Positions 54,572 through 62,758 of a stretch of 64,000 bases of DNA are shown here, piece after piece. A program made the position numbers and the translations under genes. Source of the DNA: QWHO01 sp039809865 (lineage in GTDB: Bacteria; Vulcanimicrobiota; Xenobia; Xenobiales; QWHO01); the NCBI GenBank assembly GCA_039809865.1, contig JBDHVW010000003.1:124001-188000 (forward strand). Reading direction: 5' to 3'. The notes beneath the pieces were generated by a model, which had not been told where the DNA came from, did no database searches, and saw nothing but the letters and a program-made list of their open reading frames with translations. Each line of letters starts with the position of its first letter. Position 1 is the stretch's first letter.

Positions 54572-55039
54572 ATGTCACCCGAACGCGCGCTGGCTGACGA
54601 GGCCATCGCCTACGTGCTCGAGCACATCAAACCCGAACGGGCCCTCGTGGTCGTAGGCTCCGAGGGCTCGGTTCACGGCCTCGAGGCCGACCAGCTCTGG
54701 CTCAGCGCCCCGATCAGCCACCACATCTTGCGGTTACTGATGGAAAAGGGCGAGCCGATGAACTCCATCGACGCCGCTAACGATCCCAGCCTGAGCCAGC
54801 GTACCAGCGTGATGCTGGCCGAGATACGGTCCTTCCTGGGGGTGCCGCTCAAAAATCCCCGTAACCAGGTCGTCGGGCTCATCTATGCCGACAACCGCGT
54901 CAAGGCCGGCGCTTTCAAGGAAGAGACCTTCAATGCCCTGCTGGCCTTCGCGCGTCAGCTGCAACAGCGTTTCAGCCGTCACGTGCCGGGCGCCCCAATT
55001 CTGGCCTGGGAGCAGCTCACCGCGATTCCGTTTCGGTAG
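54572..55039 (+). CDS. GAF-domain protein
   Basis: 155 residues from ATG. A single GAF domain fills the chain: the N-terminal helix (MSPERALADEAIAYVLEHI), then LVVVGSEGSVH, SQRTSVMLAEIRSFLGVPLK and VVGLIYADNRVKAGAF. No output domain is attached. It may be a small-ligand sensor working on a separate partner. The ATG lies 35 bp after the propeller stop. Confidence 0.8.
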   Translation: MSPERALADEAIAYVLEHIKPERALVVVGSEGSVHGLEADQLWLSAPISHHILRLLMEKGEPMNSIDAANDPSLSQRTSVMLAEIRSFLGVPLKNPRNQVVGLIYADNRVKAGAFKEETFNALLAFARQLQQRFSRHVPGAPILAWEQLTAIPFR

Positions 55040-55144
55040 CCGTGGCAAGGCTTTCGGGCCTGGAATCCCGCGAATTCTTTCCCTCGGGCGAGGTCGCAGG
55101 ACCGCCGAGCAATCCAGGCGAAGACGGACCGTAGAATTCCCCGT

Positions 55145-55188
55145 CTCGTTGCAAAACGAGGCTTTACCATAGGAGGTGGAGGGCCATC
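55145..55188 (+). promoter_or_regulatory. Leader hairpin and strong Shine-Dalgarno of rny
   Basis: CTCGTT-GCAA-AACGAG (55145-55160) forms a hairpin 10 nt before AGGAGG (55171-55176). The Shine-Dalgarno is 9 nt from an ATC (55186), in frame with rny, but 33 nt from the first ATG (55210). Confidence 0.5.
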
Positions 55189-55209
55189 CCCAACTTCGCT
55201 ATTTTATCC

Positions 55210-56742
55210 ATGGCCCTGCTCCTCGGTCTGGCGGTCGGGTTCGCCCTGGGACAAGCTTTCGCCCTGCGCGGCGGCACGCCACAGGCTGCCGGCAAGCAGG
55301 TCGACCATCAAGCCGAAGCCGAGCGGCTCCTCGAGGAGGCGCGCCGCGAGGCGGAGGCGCTCAAGAAAGAGCGCCTGCTGGAGGCCAAGGACGAGATCCT
55401 GCAACTGCGCACCGAGGCCGAGAGAGAGCGGGAAGAACGGCGCAACGAGGTCCAGCAGGCCGAGAAGCGCCTGCATGAGCGTGAAGAGGGGCTCGAGCGC
55501 AAGCTCCAGCAACTCGAGCGCCGGGAGCAGAAGACGACCGACCGCGAGGAGGAGCTCGGCAAGCTCAAGAGCGAGCTCGATGGTCAGGCGCAGAGCTTCC
55601 GCCGGCGGCTGGAAGAGATCGCGCGCCTGACCGCCGATCAGGCCAAAGACGAGCTGTTCGCCCAGGTCGAGCGCGAGAATCAGCTGGCGCTGGGCATGCG
55701 CATCCGCCAGGGCGAGGAATCGGCCAAGGAAGAGGCCGACAAACGCGCCCGACGCATCATTACGACCGCCATTCAAAAGTGGGCTACCGACCAGGTCGTC
55801 GAGTCCACCGTCTCGGTTGTCAATCTGCCTTCGGATGAAATGAAGGGCCGCATCATCGGCCGCGAGGGCCGCAACATCCGCATGCTCGAGAGCCTGACGG
55901 GCGTCGACCTGATCATCGACGATACCCCAGAAGCGGTCATCTTGTCGGGCTTCGACCCGATTCGCCGCGAAGTGGCTCGCATGGCGCTCGAGAAACTGGT
56001 GCAGGACGGGCGCATCCACCCCGCGCGCATCGAAGAGATGGTCGAGCGCTCGCGCAAGGAAATGGACGACCGCATCGTCCAGGAGGGCGAGAAGGCCGTC
56101 ATGGAGGCGGGCGTTTCGGGCCTGCACCCGGAGCTGGTCAAGCTGCTCGGCCGCCTGCGATTCCGCACGTCGTACAGCCAGAATGTGCTCTATCACTCGC
56201 TCGAGGTCAGCTTCCTCTGCTCGCACATGGCGGCCGAATTGGGCGCCGACATCGAGACGGCCAAGCGCGCCGGTCTTTTGCACGACATCGGAAAGGCCCT
56301 CACGGCCGAGATCGAGGGTCCCCACGCCATCATCGGAGCGCGGTTCTGCCAGAAGTTTGGCGAATCACCCGAGGTGGTGCATGCGGTGGAAGCCCACCAC
56401 GAGGATGTCGAGCAGCGGACCATCGAGGCCATGCTGGTGCAGGCCTGCGACGCCATCTCGGCGGCGCGGCCGGGAGCCCGGCGCGAAAACGTGGAGACCT
56501 ACGTCAAGCGGCTGGAGAAGCTCGAGAAGCTGTGCGAATCGTTCCAGGGAGTGGAGCAGACCTACGCCATCCAGGCGGGCCGCGAGGTGCGCATCGTCGT
56601 CAAACCGGAGCTGGTAGACGACCTCGCCGCCACCCGGCTGGCCCGAGAAGTGGCCAAGAAGATCGAGGAAGACCTCGACTACCCCGGTCAGATCAAGGTG
56701 ACCGTCATCCGCGAGACGCGCTCCTTCGAGTTTGCGCGATGA
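55210..56742 (+). CDS. rny: Ribonuclease Y
   Basis: 510 residues from ATG; an ATC eight codons earlier better fits the Shine-Dalgarno. An N-terminal membrane anchor (residues 1-17), a long coiled coil (about 30-190), a KH domain (GRIIGREGRNIR) and an HD domain (HDIGKALT, EAHHEDVE) follow in the family order. RNase Y is the membrane-bound endonuclease that starts mRNA decay. As in Firmicutes, the YmdB-type gene is close by, here with one gene between. Confidence 0.95.
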   Translation: MALLLGLAVGFALGQAFALRGGTPQAAGKQVDHQAEAERLLEEARREAEALKKERLLEAKDEILQLRTEAEREREERRNEVQQAEKRLHEREEGLERKLQQLERREQKTTDREEELGKLKSELDGQAQSFRRRLEEIARLTADQAKDELFAQVERENQLALGMRIRQGEESAKEEADKRARRIITTAIQKWATDQVVESTVSVVNLPSDEMKGRIIGREGRNIRMLESLTGVDLIIDDTPEAVILSGFDPIRREVARMALEKLVQDGRIHPARIEEMVERSRKEMDDRIVQEGEKAVMEAGVSGLHPELVKLLGRLRFRTSYSQNVLYHSLEVSFLCSHMAAELGADIETAKRAGLLHDIGKALTAEIEGPHAIIGARFCQKFGESPEVVHAVEAHHEDVEQRTIEAMLVQACDAISAARPGARRENVETYVKRLEKLEKLCESFQGVEQTYAIQAGREVRIVVKPELVDDLAATRLAREVAKKIEEDLDYPGQIKVTVIRETRSFEFAR

Positions 56743-56758
56743 GGCTCGGTCGACGCTG

Positions 56759-57316
56759 ATGGATCGCAGGACCGCCAACGACTCCTCCGAGGGAGTCAGC
56801 TTTCTGACCGCGCTGCTGGTGCGCTTTCCCGAGGTCGGCTCGGCCACTCTGACCCACAACGGGCAGTTGCTGGCCCTTGATTTCTACCTGACCCGCCGCC
56901 TCAAGAAGCAAGAGCTGAGCGAGTTCGAGGAGCACCTGCGCCTGTCGTGGGAGGTCTTCTTCTCGCTGCAGCGCGTGCGCGCCGTCGAGACGCAATTTCG
57001 CCGCACCGACACCCGACGCGGAAGCTTCGAGCACTCGGGCGAAGAGGGCTCGCAAGAGGTCGATTCCATCCAGATCGTGCGGGATGTCGACTCGATGACA
57101 GTGGAAGAGCTTTCGCTGGTCGTGTCGCTGGTCTCCGAGCGCTTCGGGCGCGATCTGGCCATCAACGAAGAGATGCAAGAAGAGGACGAGGAGTATCAAG
57201 ACGACCTCGTGCACCGGAGCCTCGAGCAGGTGCGCGGCCTTCCCCAGGAGGTCGATCTGACGGGCTTCCGCGATGATATGCGGGTGCTGATTTACGCCTC
57301 TGAAGGGGGCGACTGA
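56759..57316 (+). CDS. Protein of unknown function between rny and ymdB
   Basis: 185 residues from ATG; a TTG at 56732 inside the end of rny is also possible. The first 95 residues are a compact alpha/beta domain (FLTALLVRFPEVGSATLTHN, LLALDFYLTRRLKKQEL). The second half is acidic, with an EEMQEEDEEYQDD run. Position between rny and ymdB suggests a link to RNA decay, but no motif proves this. Confidence 0.75.
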   Translation: MDRRTANDSSEGVSFLTALLVRFPEVGSATLTHNGQLLALDFYLTRRLKKQELSEFEEHLRLSWEVFFSLQRVRAVETQFRRTDTRRGSFEHSGEEGSQEVDSIQIVRDVDSMTVEELSLVVSLVSERFGRDLAINEEMQEEDEEYQDDLVHRSLEQVRGLPQEVDLTGFRDDMRVLIYASEGGD

Positions 57317-57317
57317 C

Positions 57318-58106
57318 CTGCTCCGCATTCTGATGGTGGGCGACGTGGTGGGTCGTCCGGGGCGCGAAGCCATCAATCGCCTGCTTCCCGACCTGCTCGA
57401 CGAGCTGCAGGTCGATTTCTGCGTGGTGAACGGCGAGAACGCCGCCCAGGGCGCTGGAATCACCCGTCCCATGGCGATCGAGCTGTTCGAGGCCGGAGCC
57501 GACTGCGTGACGCTCGGCAATCACACCTGGGCTCGCCGCGAGATAGCGCGCTTTCTGGAGGTCGAGCCCCGGCTGATCCGTCCGGCCAACTATCCTCCCG
57601 GCACGGTCGGCAGCGGAATCTATCGCGGCCGCGCGCGCAACGGCCGGCCGGTGGCCGTGATCAACCTGATGGGCCGGGTCTACATGCAGAACGGCCTGGA
57701 TTGCCCGTTTCGGGTGGGTGAGCAGCTGCTCGAGGGCATCGTAGAGGGAACCGCCGTGTTGGTGGATTTCCACGCCGAGGCCACTTCCGAGAAGATCGCC
57801 TACGCCCGCTACGTGGACGGCCGCGTCAGCGCGGTGCTGGGCACGCACACCCACGTGCCGACGGCCGACGAATGTATCTTGGAGGGTGGAACGGCGCTGC
57901 AATGCGACGTCGGGATGACCGGACCGATTCATTCGGTGATCGGAATGAACGCCGACATCGCGCTGAAGCGCTTTCTGACCGGACTGCCGCATAAGGCCGA
58001 AGTGGCCGGTGGCCGCGCGCGCCTCATGGCCACGCTGGTCGAGGTCGACCGCGACGGGCGCGCCCGCCACATCGAACGCGTCACGCGCGACCTGGAGCGC
58101 CCCTGA
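57318..58106 (+). CDS. YmdB-family metallophosphoesterase
   Basis: 262 residues if the start is CTG at 57318: AAGGGGG lies 9 nt upstream and the N-terminus LRILMVGDVVGRPG then matches the usual MKILFIGDIVGKPG. ATG at 57333 gives 257. Metal ligands are in GDVVGRPG, VNGENAAQG, LGNHTW, DFHAEATSEK and LGTHTHVPTAD. YmdB of B. subtilis hydrolyses 2',3'-cyclic nucleotides and switches between motility and biofilm; the gene adjoins rny there too. Confidence 0.92.
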   Translation: MLRILMVGDVVGRPGREAINRLLPDLLDELQVDFCVVNGENAAQGAGITRPMAIELFEAGADCVTLGNHTWARREIARFLEVEPRLIRPANYPPGTVGSGIYRGRARNGRPVAVINLMGRVYMQNGLDCPFRVGEQLLEGIVEGTAVLVDFHAEATSEKIAYARYVDGRVSAVLGTHTHVPTADECILEGGTALQCDVGMTGPIHSVIGMNADIALKRFLTGLPHKAEVAGGRARLMATLVEVDRDGRARHIERVTRDLERP

Positions 58107-58131
58107 TCAGCAGCGACAGGAGCGGTCGACC

Positions 58132-58941
58132 ATGATTACCGAGCTTCACTGTCATACCACGGCCTCGGACGGGGTGTTGTCTCCTCCCGCCCTGGTCGAG
58201 CTGGCGCTGAAGAAGGGCGTGGAAGTGCTGGCCATCACCGACCACGACACCACCGACGCTCTGGCTCCCGCCTCGGAGGCGGCCGCCGGGCGCCTCGAGC
58301 TGTGGCCCGCCATCGAGATCAATTGCTCCGAGCCGGGGCCTTACGAGGTTCACGTGCTGGGCTACTTCATCCAGTCCGACCATCCGGCGCTCCAGGAAGC
58401 TTTGAGCAAATTGCGCGAGGCACGCCAGGGACGTATCGGCAGGATGGTCGCCAACCTGAATCGCCTGGGCCTCCCGATCGAGCTGTCCGACGTGCAGAAA
58501 TTCGCGCACGGTCCCAGTCTGGGGCGGCCCCACCTGGCCCGGGCCATGGTGGACCGGGGCCTGGTCGGGGATGTCAACGAGGCTTTCGACCGCTACCTGG
58601 CGCTCGGTCAGCCGGCCTACGAGCCGCGCTACAGCCTGCGCCCCCGCGAGGCGATCGCCGTGATCACCGCCGCCGGCGGGCTGCCGGTGCTGGCCCATCC
58701 CGGGCTGATCGGCACCGACCAGTTTTTGGAGGGCTACGTCGAGGCGGGCTTACGCGGGCTCGAGGTTTACTATCCGATGCACGACCCCGACCAGGTGGCC
58801 GAGTTGCTGTCCCAGGCCCGCCGCTACGGCCTGCTGGCCACCGGCGGCTCGGACTATCACGGACCCGGGCGGTCGGAGCTGGGTCAGGTGCAGCTCCCGC
58901 CAGAGGCCCTGGCCGCTCTGCGGGCCGCGGGGGGCCGATGA
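58132..58941 (+). CDS. PHP-domain phosphoesterase (RNase AM/YciV-like)
   Basis: 269 residues, ACAGGAGCGG before ATG. The metal-binding motifs of the PHP family are present: LHCHTTASDG, ITDHDTTDAL, AIEINC, HVLGYF, LAHPGLIG and GGSDYHGPG. E. coli YciV is a 5'-3' exonuclease on short RNA and 3',5'-nucleotides. Location in the rny group suits an RNA-turnover role. It overlaps the next gene (ATGA). Confidence 0.9.
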   Translation: MITELHCHTTASDGVLSPPALVELALKKGVEVLAITDHDTTDALAPASEAAAGRLELWPAIEINCSEPGPYEVHVLGYFIQSDHPALQEALSKLREARQGRIGRMVANLNRLGLPIELSDVQKFAHGPSLGRPHLARAMVDRGLVGDVNEAFDRYLALGQPAYEPRYSLRPREAIAVITAAGGLPVLAHPGLIGTDQFLEGYVEAGLRGLEVYYPMHDPDQVAELLSQARRYGLLATGGSDYHGPGRSELGQVQLPPEALAALRAAGGR

Positions 58942-59213
58942 GCTTCCTGCGCGACGCGTCCGGTTTGCGCGACAAGGGCGGGCGCCTGGTCTCCCTTTCC
59001 GGGACCCGCGAGGGAGCCGAAGTGCGGCTTCTTTATCACTTCGAGCTGGGCGGCGAGCTGCGCACGCTGGAGCTGCTGACCGAGGGCAAATCAGCTCCTT
59101 CTTTGTTCTCCACGTTTCCCAATGCCGATCTGCCCGAGCGCCAGGCGGCCCAGTTCTTTCAGGTCAAGTTCGTCGGACACCCCAATCTATCGCTCTCGGA
59201 GGCGGGCTCGTGA
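58938..59213 (+). CDS. Orphan NuoC-like (30-kDa subunit) domain protein
   Basis: 91 residues. The second half follows the complex I 30-kDa subunit / EchD pattern: LYHFELGGELRTLEL, PSLFSTFPNADLPERQAAQF and VKFVGHPNL (usually PSL...FP.A...ERE..DLFG..F.GHP.L). No nuo genes are nearby, and the usual ERE..D region is altered (ERQAAQFF). The domain may have been reused for another purpose. It is coupled on both sides (ATGA and GTGA). Confidence 0.65.
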   Translation: MSFLRDASGLRDKGGRLVSLSGTREGAEVRLLYHFELGGELRTLELLTEGKSAPSLFSTFPNADLPERQAAQFFQVKFVGHPNLSLSEAGS

Positions 59214-60298
59214 GAAAGCTGGTTGTGATCCTTCTCCTTCTGTCCACCGTGGTGCTGGGCCAGGGCGGCATCGTGAACAAAGAAGACTTCAAGCGCGCCC
59301 AGGTGCTGGCCGAAGCCGGGCACTGGGAGGACGCGCTGAAGGCGCTCGCGCCCATTCTCAAGCAGGATCCTCGCTACTCGGACGCCGTTTACCTCCAGGG
59401 CGTCTGCTACCTGGGAATGAAGAACTACCCGGCGGCCCGCAAGTCATTTCTCCTGATCACGGAGCTCGAGCCCAAGTTCATGCCGGGCTACCAGATGGTG
59501 GGCAGCACCTACCTGTCGGAGAAGAACTACCCTGAGGCCAAGAAGTTCTACGAGAAGATGCTCCTCTTGCCCGGCGGCACCGCCACCGCGCAGTACTGCC
59601 TGGGCGTCGTGGCCTATGCCCAGCGCGACCTGGGGGAAGCCCAGAAGCAGTGGAAAGAGGCCCTTCGCACCGACCCGAGCATGGCTTCGGCCCATAACAG
59701 CCTGGGGATCTGCTACCAGCTGGCGGGCAACAATACGCTGGCACTCTCCGAGTTTCAGGATGCGGTGCGCGTTCAACCCGAGAACCCTTACTACAAGTTC
59801 AGCCTGGGCGTGCAGCTCCTGCTCATGCGGCGCGTGGCCGAGGCCAAGCACTACCTGACCGACGTGATGCAGCAGAACACCCGCGATGATCTCTCGCTGG
59901 CGGCAGCGGCGTTTCTGGCCGCCGAGGCGAACGAATCGGACAAGGCGGTCAAGCTCGCCACGATGGCACTGGGCAAGAATGAAGACCTGAGCATGCTCCT
60001 GGTCCTGCAGGGTGAGCAGTGGGAGAAGCTCAAGCAGACCGCAAAGGCGCGGGAAGCCTATCAGAAGGCTCTGGACTCGGACCCCAACCTCGAGGCCGCG
60101 CGGAAAGCCCTGGCGCGTTTGGGCACGGAGCCGTCGCCGTCGCCGTCACCCTTGTCTTCCCCCGCCGAGGCGGCGCCGCCCACGCCCCCGCGGCCGGTGC
60201 CCGCTCCCGTGACGGCGCCCCCTCGTTCGGACGACACGGACCCGAAGAGCGCGCCACCGGTCCCCACGCCCTCGGCGACGCCTCCCCACGAGCCATGA
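59210..60298 (+). CDS. Exported TPR protein with proline-rich tail
   Basis: 362 residues from a GTG overlapping the previous stop (GTGA). A signal peptide (KLVVILLLLSTVVLGQ) is followed by about seven TPR units (AGHWEDALKALAPILKQDP, AEAKHYLTD and others) to residue 305. The last 55 residues are P/S/T-rich (PSPSPSPLSSPAEAAPPTP). It probably acts outside the membrane as a scaffold. It is in one overlapping gene run with the PHP and MazG-like genes. Confidence 0.82.
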   Translation: MRKLVVILLLLSTVVLGQGGIVNKEDFKRAQVLAEAGHWEDALKALAPILKQDPRYSDAVYLQGVCYLGMKNYPAARKSFLLITELEPKFMPGYQMVGSTYLSEKNYPEAKKFYEKMLLLPGGTATAQYCLGVVAYAQRDLGEAQKQWKEALRTDPSMASAHNSLGICYQLAGNNTLALSEFQDAVRVQPENPYYKFSLGVQLLLMRRVAEAKHYLTDVMQQNTRDDLSLAAAAFLAAEANESDKAVKLATMALGKNEDLSMLLVLQGEQWEKLKQTAKAREAYQKALDSDPNLEAARKALARLGTEPSPSPSPLSSPAEAAPPTPPRPVPAPVTAPPRSDDTDPKSAPPVPTPSATPPHEP

Positions 60299-60639
60299 AC
60301 GAGCTGGCCGCCCTCACCGAGCGCATCCTGGCCTTTCGAGACGCGCGCGACTGGAAGCAATTTCACAACCCCAAAGATCTGGCCATCGCCCTGTCGGTGG
60401 AAGCCTCGGAGGTCCTGGAGCTGTTTCGTTTCAAGACGCCCGAGGAAGCACGTCTGGCCAACCTGCCTGACGAGCTGGCCGATGTGCTTTACTTCGTGCT
60501 GCTCCTGGCTCACGAGGCCCGGATTGACTTGCCGGCCGCCCTGGCGGCCAAGATGGCCCAGAACGAAGCCAAGTATCCCGTCTCGTTGAGCAAGGGGCGC
60601 AACCTGAAATACACGGAGCTGGAGGACCGGCCGCGTTGA
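60295..60639 (+). CDS. MazG-like nucleotide pyrophosphohydrolase
   Basis: 114 residues, ATG overlapping the TPR stop (ATGA). All-alpha NTP-PPase motifs are present: EASEVLELF (E-x-x-E) and DELADVLYF (E-x-x-D). It matches the RS21-C6/MazG-like small group that hydrolyses modified dNTPs such as dCTP derivatives. It probably cleans the nucleotide pool. It overlaps the next gene (TTGA). Confidence 0.87.
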   Translation: MNELAALTERILAFRDARDWKQFHNPKDLAIALSVEASEVLELFRFKTPEEARLANLPDELADVLYFVLLLAHEARIDLPAALAAKMAQNEAKYPVSLSKGRNLKYTELEDRPR

Positions 60640-60992
60640 CGCCCTACAAGGTCACCGAGATCGAGCCCGACGAGGTCATCCAGTTCGTTACCCACGAGGT
60701 GAGCTACATCGCCTACACGCGGATGGGGCGGCGGCTGGATATCCTCAAGTCCACCAGCGTCCAGCCCCCCATCGCGGATCAGCAGGATTACGACTCCTAT
60801 CTATGGGTCAAGGCGCTGCAGGGCTACTTCGTTCTGCGCCAACGGTACGTGGAGTCCATCGCCGAGCCGTGGCACGTGATCCGCGAGCTCGAGCCGGAAA
60901 CCGACTTCCGCTTTTACGAAGAGTTCCTGGACGTGGTCGAGGAGTTCGTGGCTAGTGCCGGTCGTGATCGCCCAGGAACAGAATCGAGTTGA
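60636..60992 (+). CDS. Small protein of unknown function
   Basis: 118 residues from TTG overlapping the MazG-like stop. It is an aromatic alpha/beta protein (YKVTEIEPDEVIQFVTHEV, WVKALQGYFVLRQRYVESI). No known motif. The last 41 bp overlap the 3' end of the convergent subtilase gene, so either the true end is shared or the last residues are not conserved. Confidence 0.6.
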   Translation: MTPYKVTEIEPDEVIQFVTHEVSYIAYTRMGRRLDILKSTSVQPPIADQQDYDSYLWVKALQGYFVLRQRYVESIAEPWHVIRELEPETDFRFYEEFLDVVEEFVASAGRDRPGTESS

Positions 60993-62469
60993 AGTTGCCG
61001 AGCTCGTCCACCTCGCGCAGCGGATTGTAGGCGTCCTCGACCCACTCCTCGCCGTTGAGGACGAACTTGTAGCGGAACTTGTCCTCGTGGTGACAGGGGA
61101 TCTCGATGCGAAAGCTGGCTTCAGCCACGTTCTCCATGGGGTGGCTGGTGGCGTTCCAGTCGTTGAAGTCGCCCACCAGGTGCGCGGTTTCCACCCCCAA
61201 CCGTACCAGGTCGAAGACCAGCTTGCCCCGGCGTAGCCGCGGCCGCTTGGAGTGCTGGAGCATCTCGGGCGTACGCGTGAGAGCCCGCTCCACCGCGCGC
61301 CGGGGGTGCACGACGCCGTAGCCCTGCCACAACAGGTCCATTCCGCGCAACTGCACGGCCGTAATCGTGAGGATGGCGCGGATCTCGGTCGGTGTGAGGA
61401 GAGGATTGGCCTCCAGCATCTGAGCGGCCACGCTCGTCACGATGGGAGTGGCGAAGCTGGTTCCGTCCACGTGCTGGTAGGCTTCCGCCACGATCTTGTC
61501 GCTCACCAGCTCCTGGTGGATGACCGAGCGGAGATCCTGGGAGAGCAGCTCGGGGAGCTCGTCCTGGCGCTTGAGGTCGGTGAAGAGACGAATCACGAGC
61601 TTGCGCAGCCGGTAGTCGGGCACCCGGTCGAGCTTGGAAAGCACGGCGGCGCGATAGAACTGCTCCGAGCCGGGCAGCAGGGGAGCGGCCACCCAGGCCG
61701 CCGGCGCCAGCACCTCGGGCTTGACCACTGTCTCGTCGCGAGCGACGCCGTAGTTGGAGGCGTAACGTTCGACCGCCCCTTCCTCGAGCGAAGCCAGCAC
61801 ATTCTCGTCGGAGTAACCGCCCACGGTGAGCACCAGCGGGGAATCGGCGGGCGGATAGACGTTGGGGTCGGGGCCGAAACCGCTGTTTCCCGCCGCCACC
61901 AGAGTCAGCACGCCCTTCTTCTCGAGCTCCCCGAGCAGGCCGTCCATTTCGCGCACGAACTCCTCGTCGTCGCGATCAGCACCCAGGGAGATATTGACCA
62001 GGCGGATCTCCAGGTGCTCCTGGTTATCGAGCACCCAGCGCAGCCCTTTGAGAATGTTCTCGCCGGTGATGGTGCCCTGATCGGAGATCTTCACCAACAC
62101 CACGTGAGCGCCCGACGCCAGGCCCTTGTAGGCGCCATTGGAGAGAGCGCCGTCCCCGGCACAGACCACGCTGGTTTGAGTGCCGTGCCATTGAATGGCA
62201 TCCACCGGAGAGACGATGGACTCCCGCTGGCCGGTCACGTCATGAAAGGCCTTGATGCGGCCCTTCAGGTCCGGGTGGGGCTGGTAGTCCGAATCCAGAA
62301 AGGCGATGGTGACGCCTTTCCCGGTGTACTCCGGATGCGCTTCCAGACGCTGGGGCAAGGGAATGGCCGCGAAGCGATTGAGATGCTCGTCCTCGGGGCT
62401 GAGGTAGGAGAGGAACTTAGCGAACCAGCCGGGGGTCCGCTGGCCGGGGAGCGGAATGGTCATCGTCAT
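60952..62469 (-). CDS. Subtilase with C-terminal glycogen-binding (CBM48-type) domain
   Basis: 505 residues. No signal peptide or propeptide is evident. The S8 triad is clear: Asp in AFLDSDYQPH, His in WHGTQTS, Ser in DGTSFATPIV, with oxyanion AAGNSG. The C-terminal 90 residues read like an AMPK/CBM48 carbohydrate-binding module (AHLVGDFNDWNA, HEDKFRYKFVLNGEEWVED). Such a module normally binds glycogen or other alpha-glucans. Intracellular subtilase plus glycan binding is unusual. Confidence 0.9.
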   Translation of the reverse strand: MTMTIPLPGQRTPGWFAKFLSYLSPEDEHLNRFAAIPLPQRLEAHPEYTGKGVTIAFLDSDYQPHPDLKGRIKAFHDVTGQRESIVSPVDAIQWHGTQTSVVCAGDGALSNGAYKGLASGAHVVLVKISDQGTITGENILKGLRWVLDNQEHLEIRLVNISLGADRDDEEFVREMDGLLGELEKKGVLTLVAAGNSGFGPDPNVYPPADSPLVLTVGGYSDENVLASLEEGAVERYASNYGVARDETVVKPEVLAPAAWVAAPLLPGSEQFYRAAVLSKLDRVPDYRLRKLVIRLFTDLKRQDELPELLSQDLRSVIHQELVSDKIVAEAYQHVDGTSFATPIVTSVAAQMLEANPLLTPTEIRAILTITAVQLRGMDLLWQGYGVVHPRRAVERALTRTPEMLQHSKRPRLRRGKLVFDLVRLGVETAHLVGDFNDWNATSHPMENVAEASFRIEIPCHHEDKFRYKFVLNGEEWVEDAYNPLREVDELGNFNSILFLGDHDRH

Positions 62470-62526
62470 AGCCGGAATGCCATTCTAGCCGACCGCTCCG
62501 ACTACTCCCCGGACCACCCAGAAAAT

Positions 62527-62694
62527 TCAGGCCGCTTCAGGGGAAGGTTTCGTTTCCAGCTTTCCGTGCACGACCACCATTCCCTGAACGTGGTTCTTGG
62601 CCCAGTTCAGAGCCTCGCGCCGCGTCTTGAACCGAAGCTCCCGACCGGGGGCAGTGACTTTCCAACCGAGTGACAACGGACTGATGTGTGTCAT
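62527..62694 (-). CDS. Short DUF2188-like protein
   Basis: 55 residues, with AGGAGGT 7-8 nt before the ATG at 62694. The pattern WKVTAPGRELRFKTRREALNW followed by VVVHGKL agrees with DUF2188, a small family with a K-x-R-A-x-A-type helix and VVH strand. Length and SD make it convincing despite the small size. Function is unknown. Confidence 0.75.
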   Translation of the reverse strand: MTHISPLSLGWKVTAPGRELRFKTRREALNWAKNHVQGMVVVHGKLETKPSPEAA

Positions 62695-62758
62695 TTTTAT
62701 CTACCTCCTGTCGCCTATCATGTCGGCCGGGCCGTCGGGGCGGAGAGTAGGGAGATCC

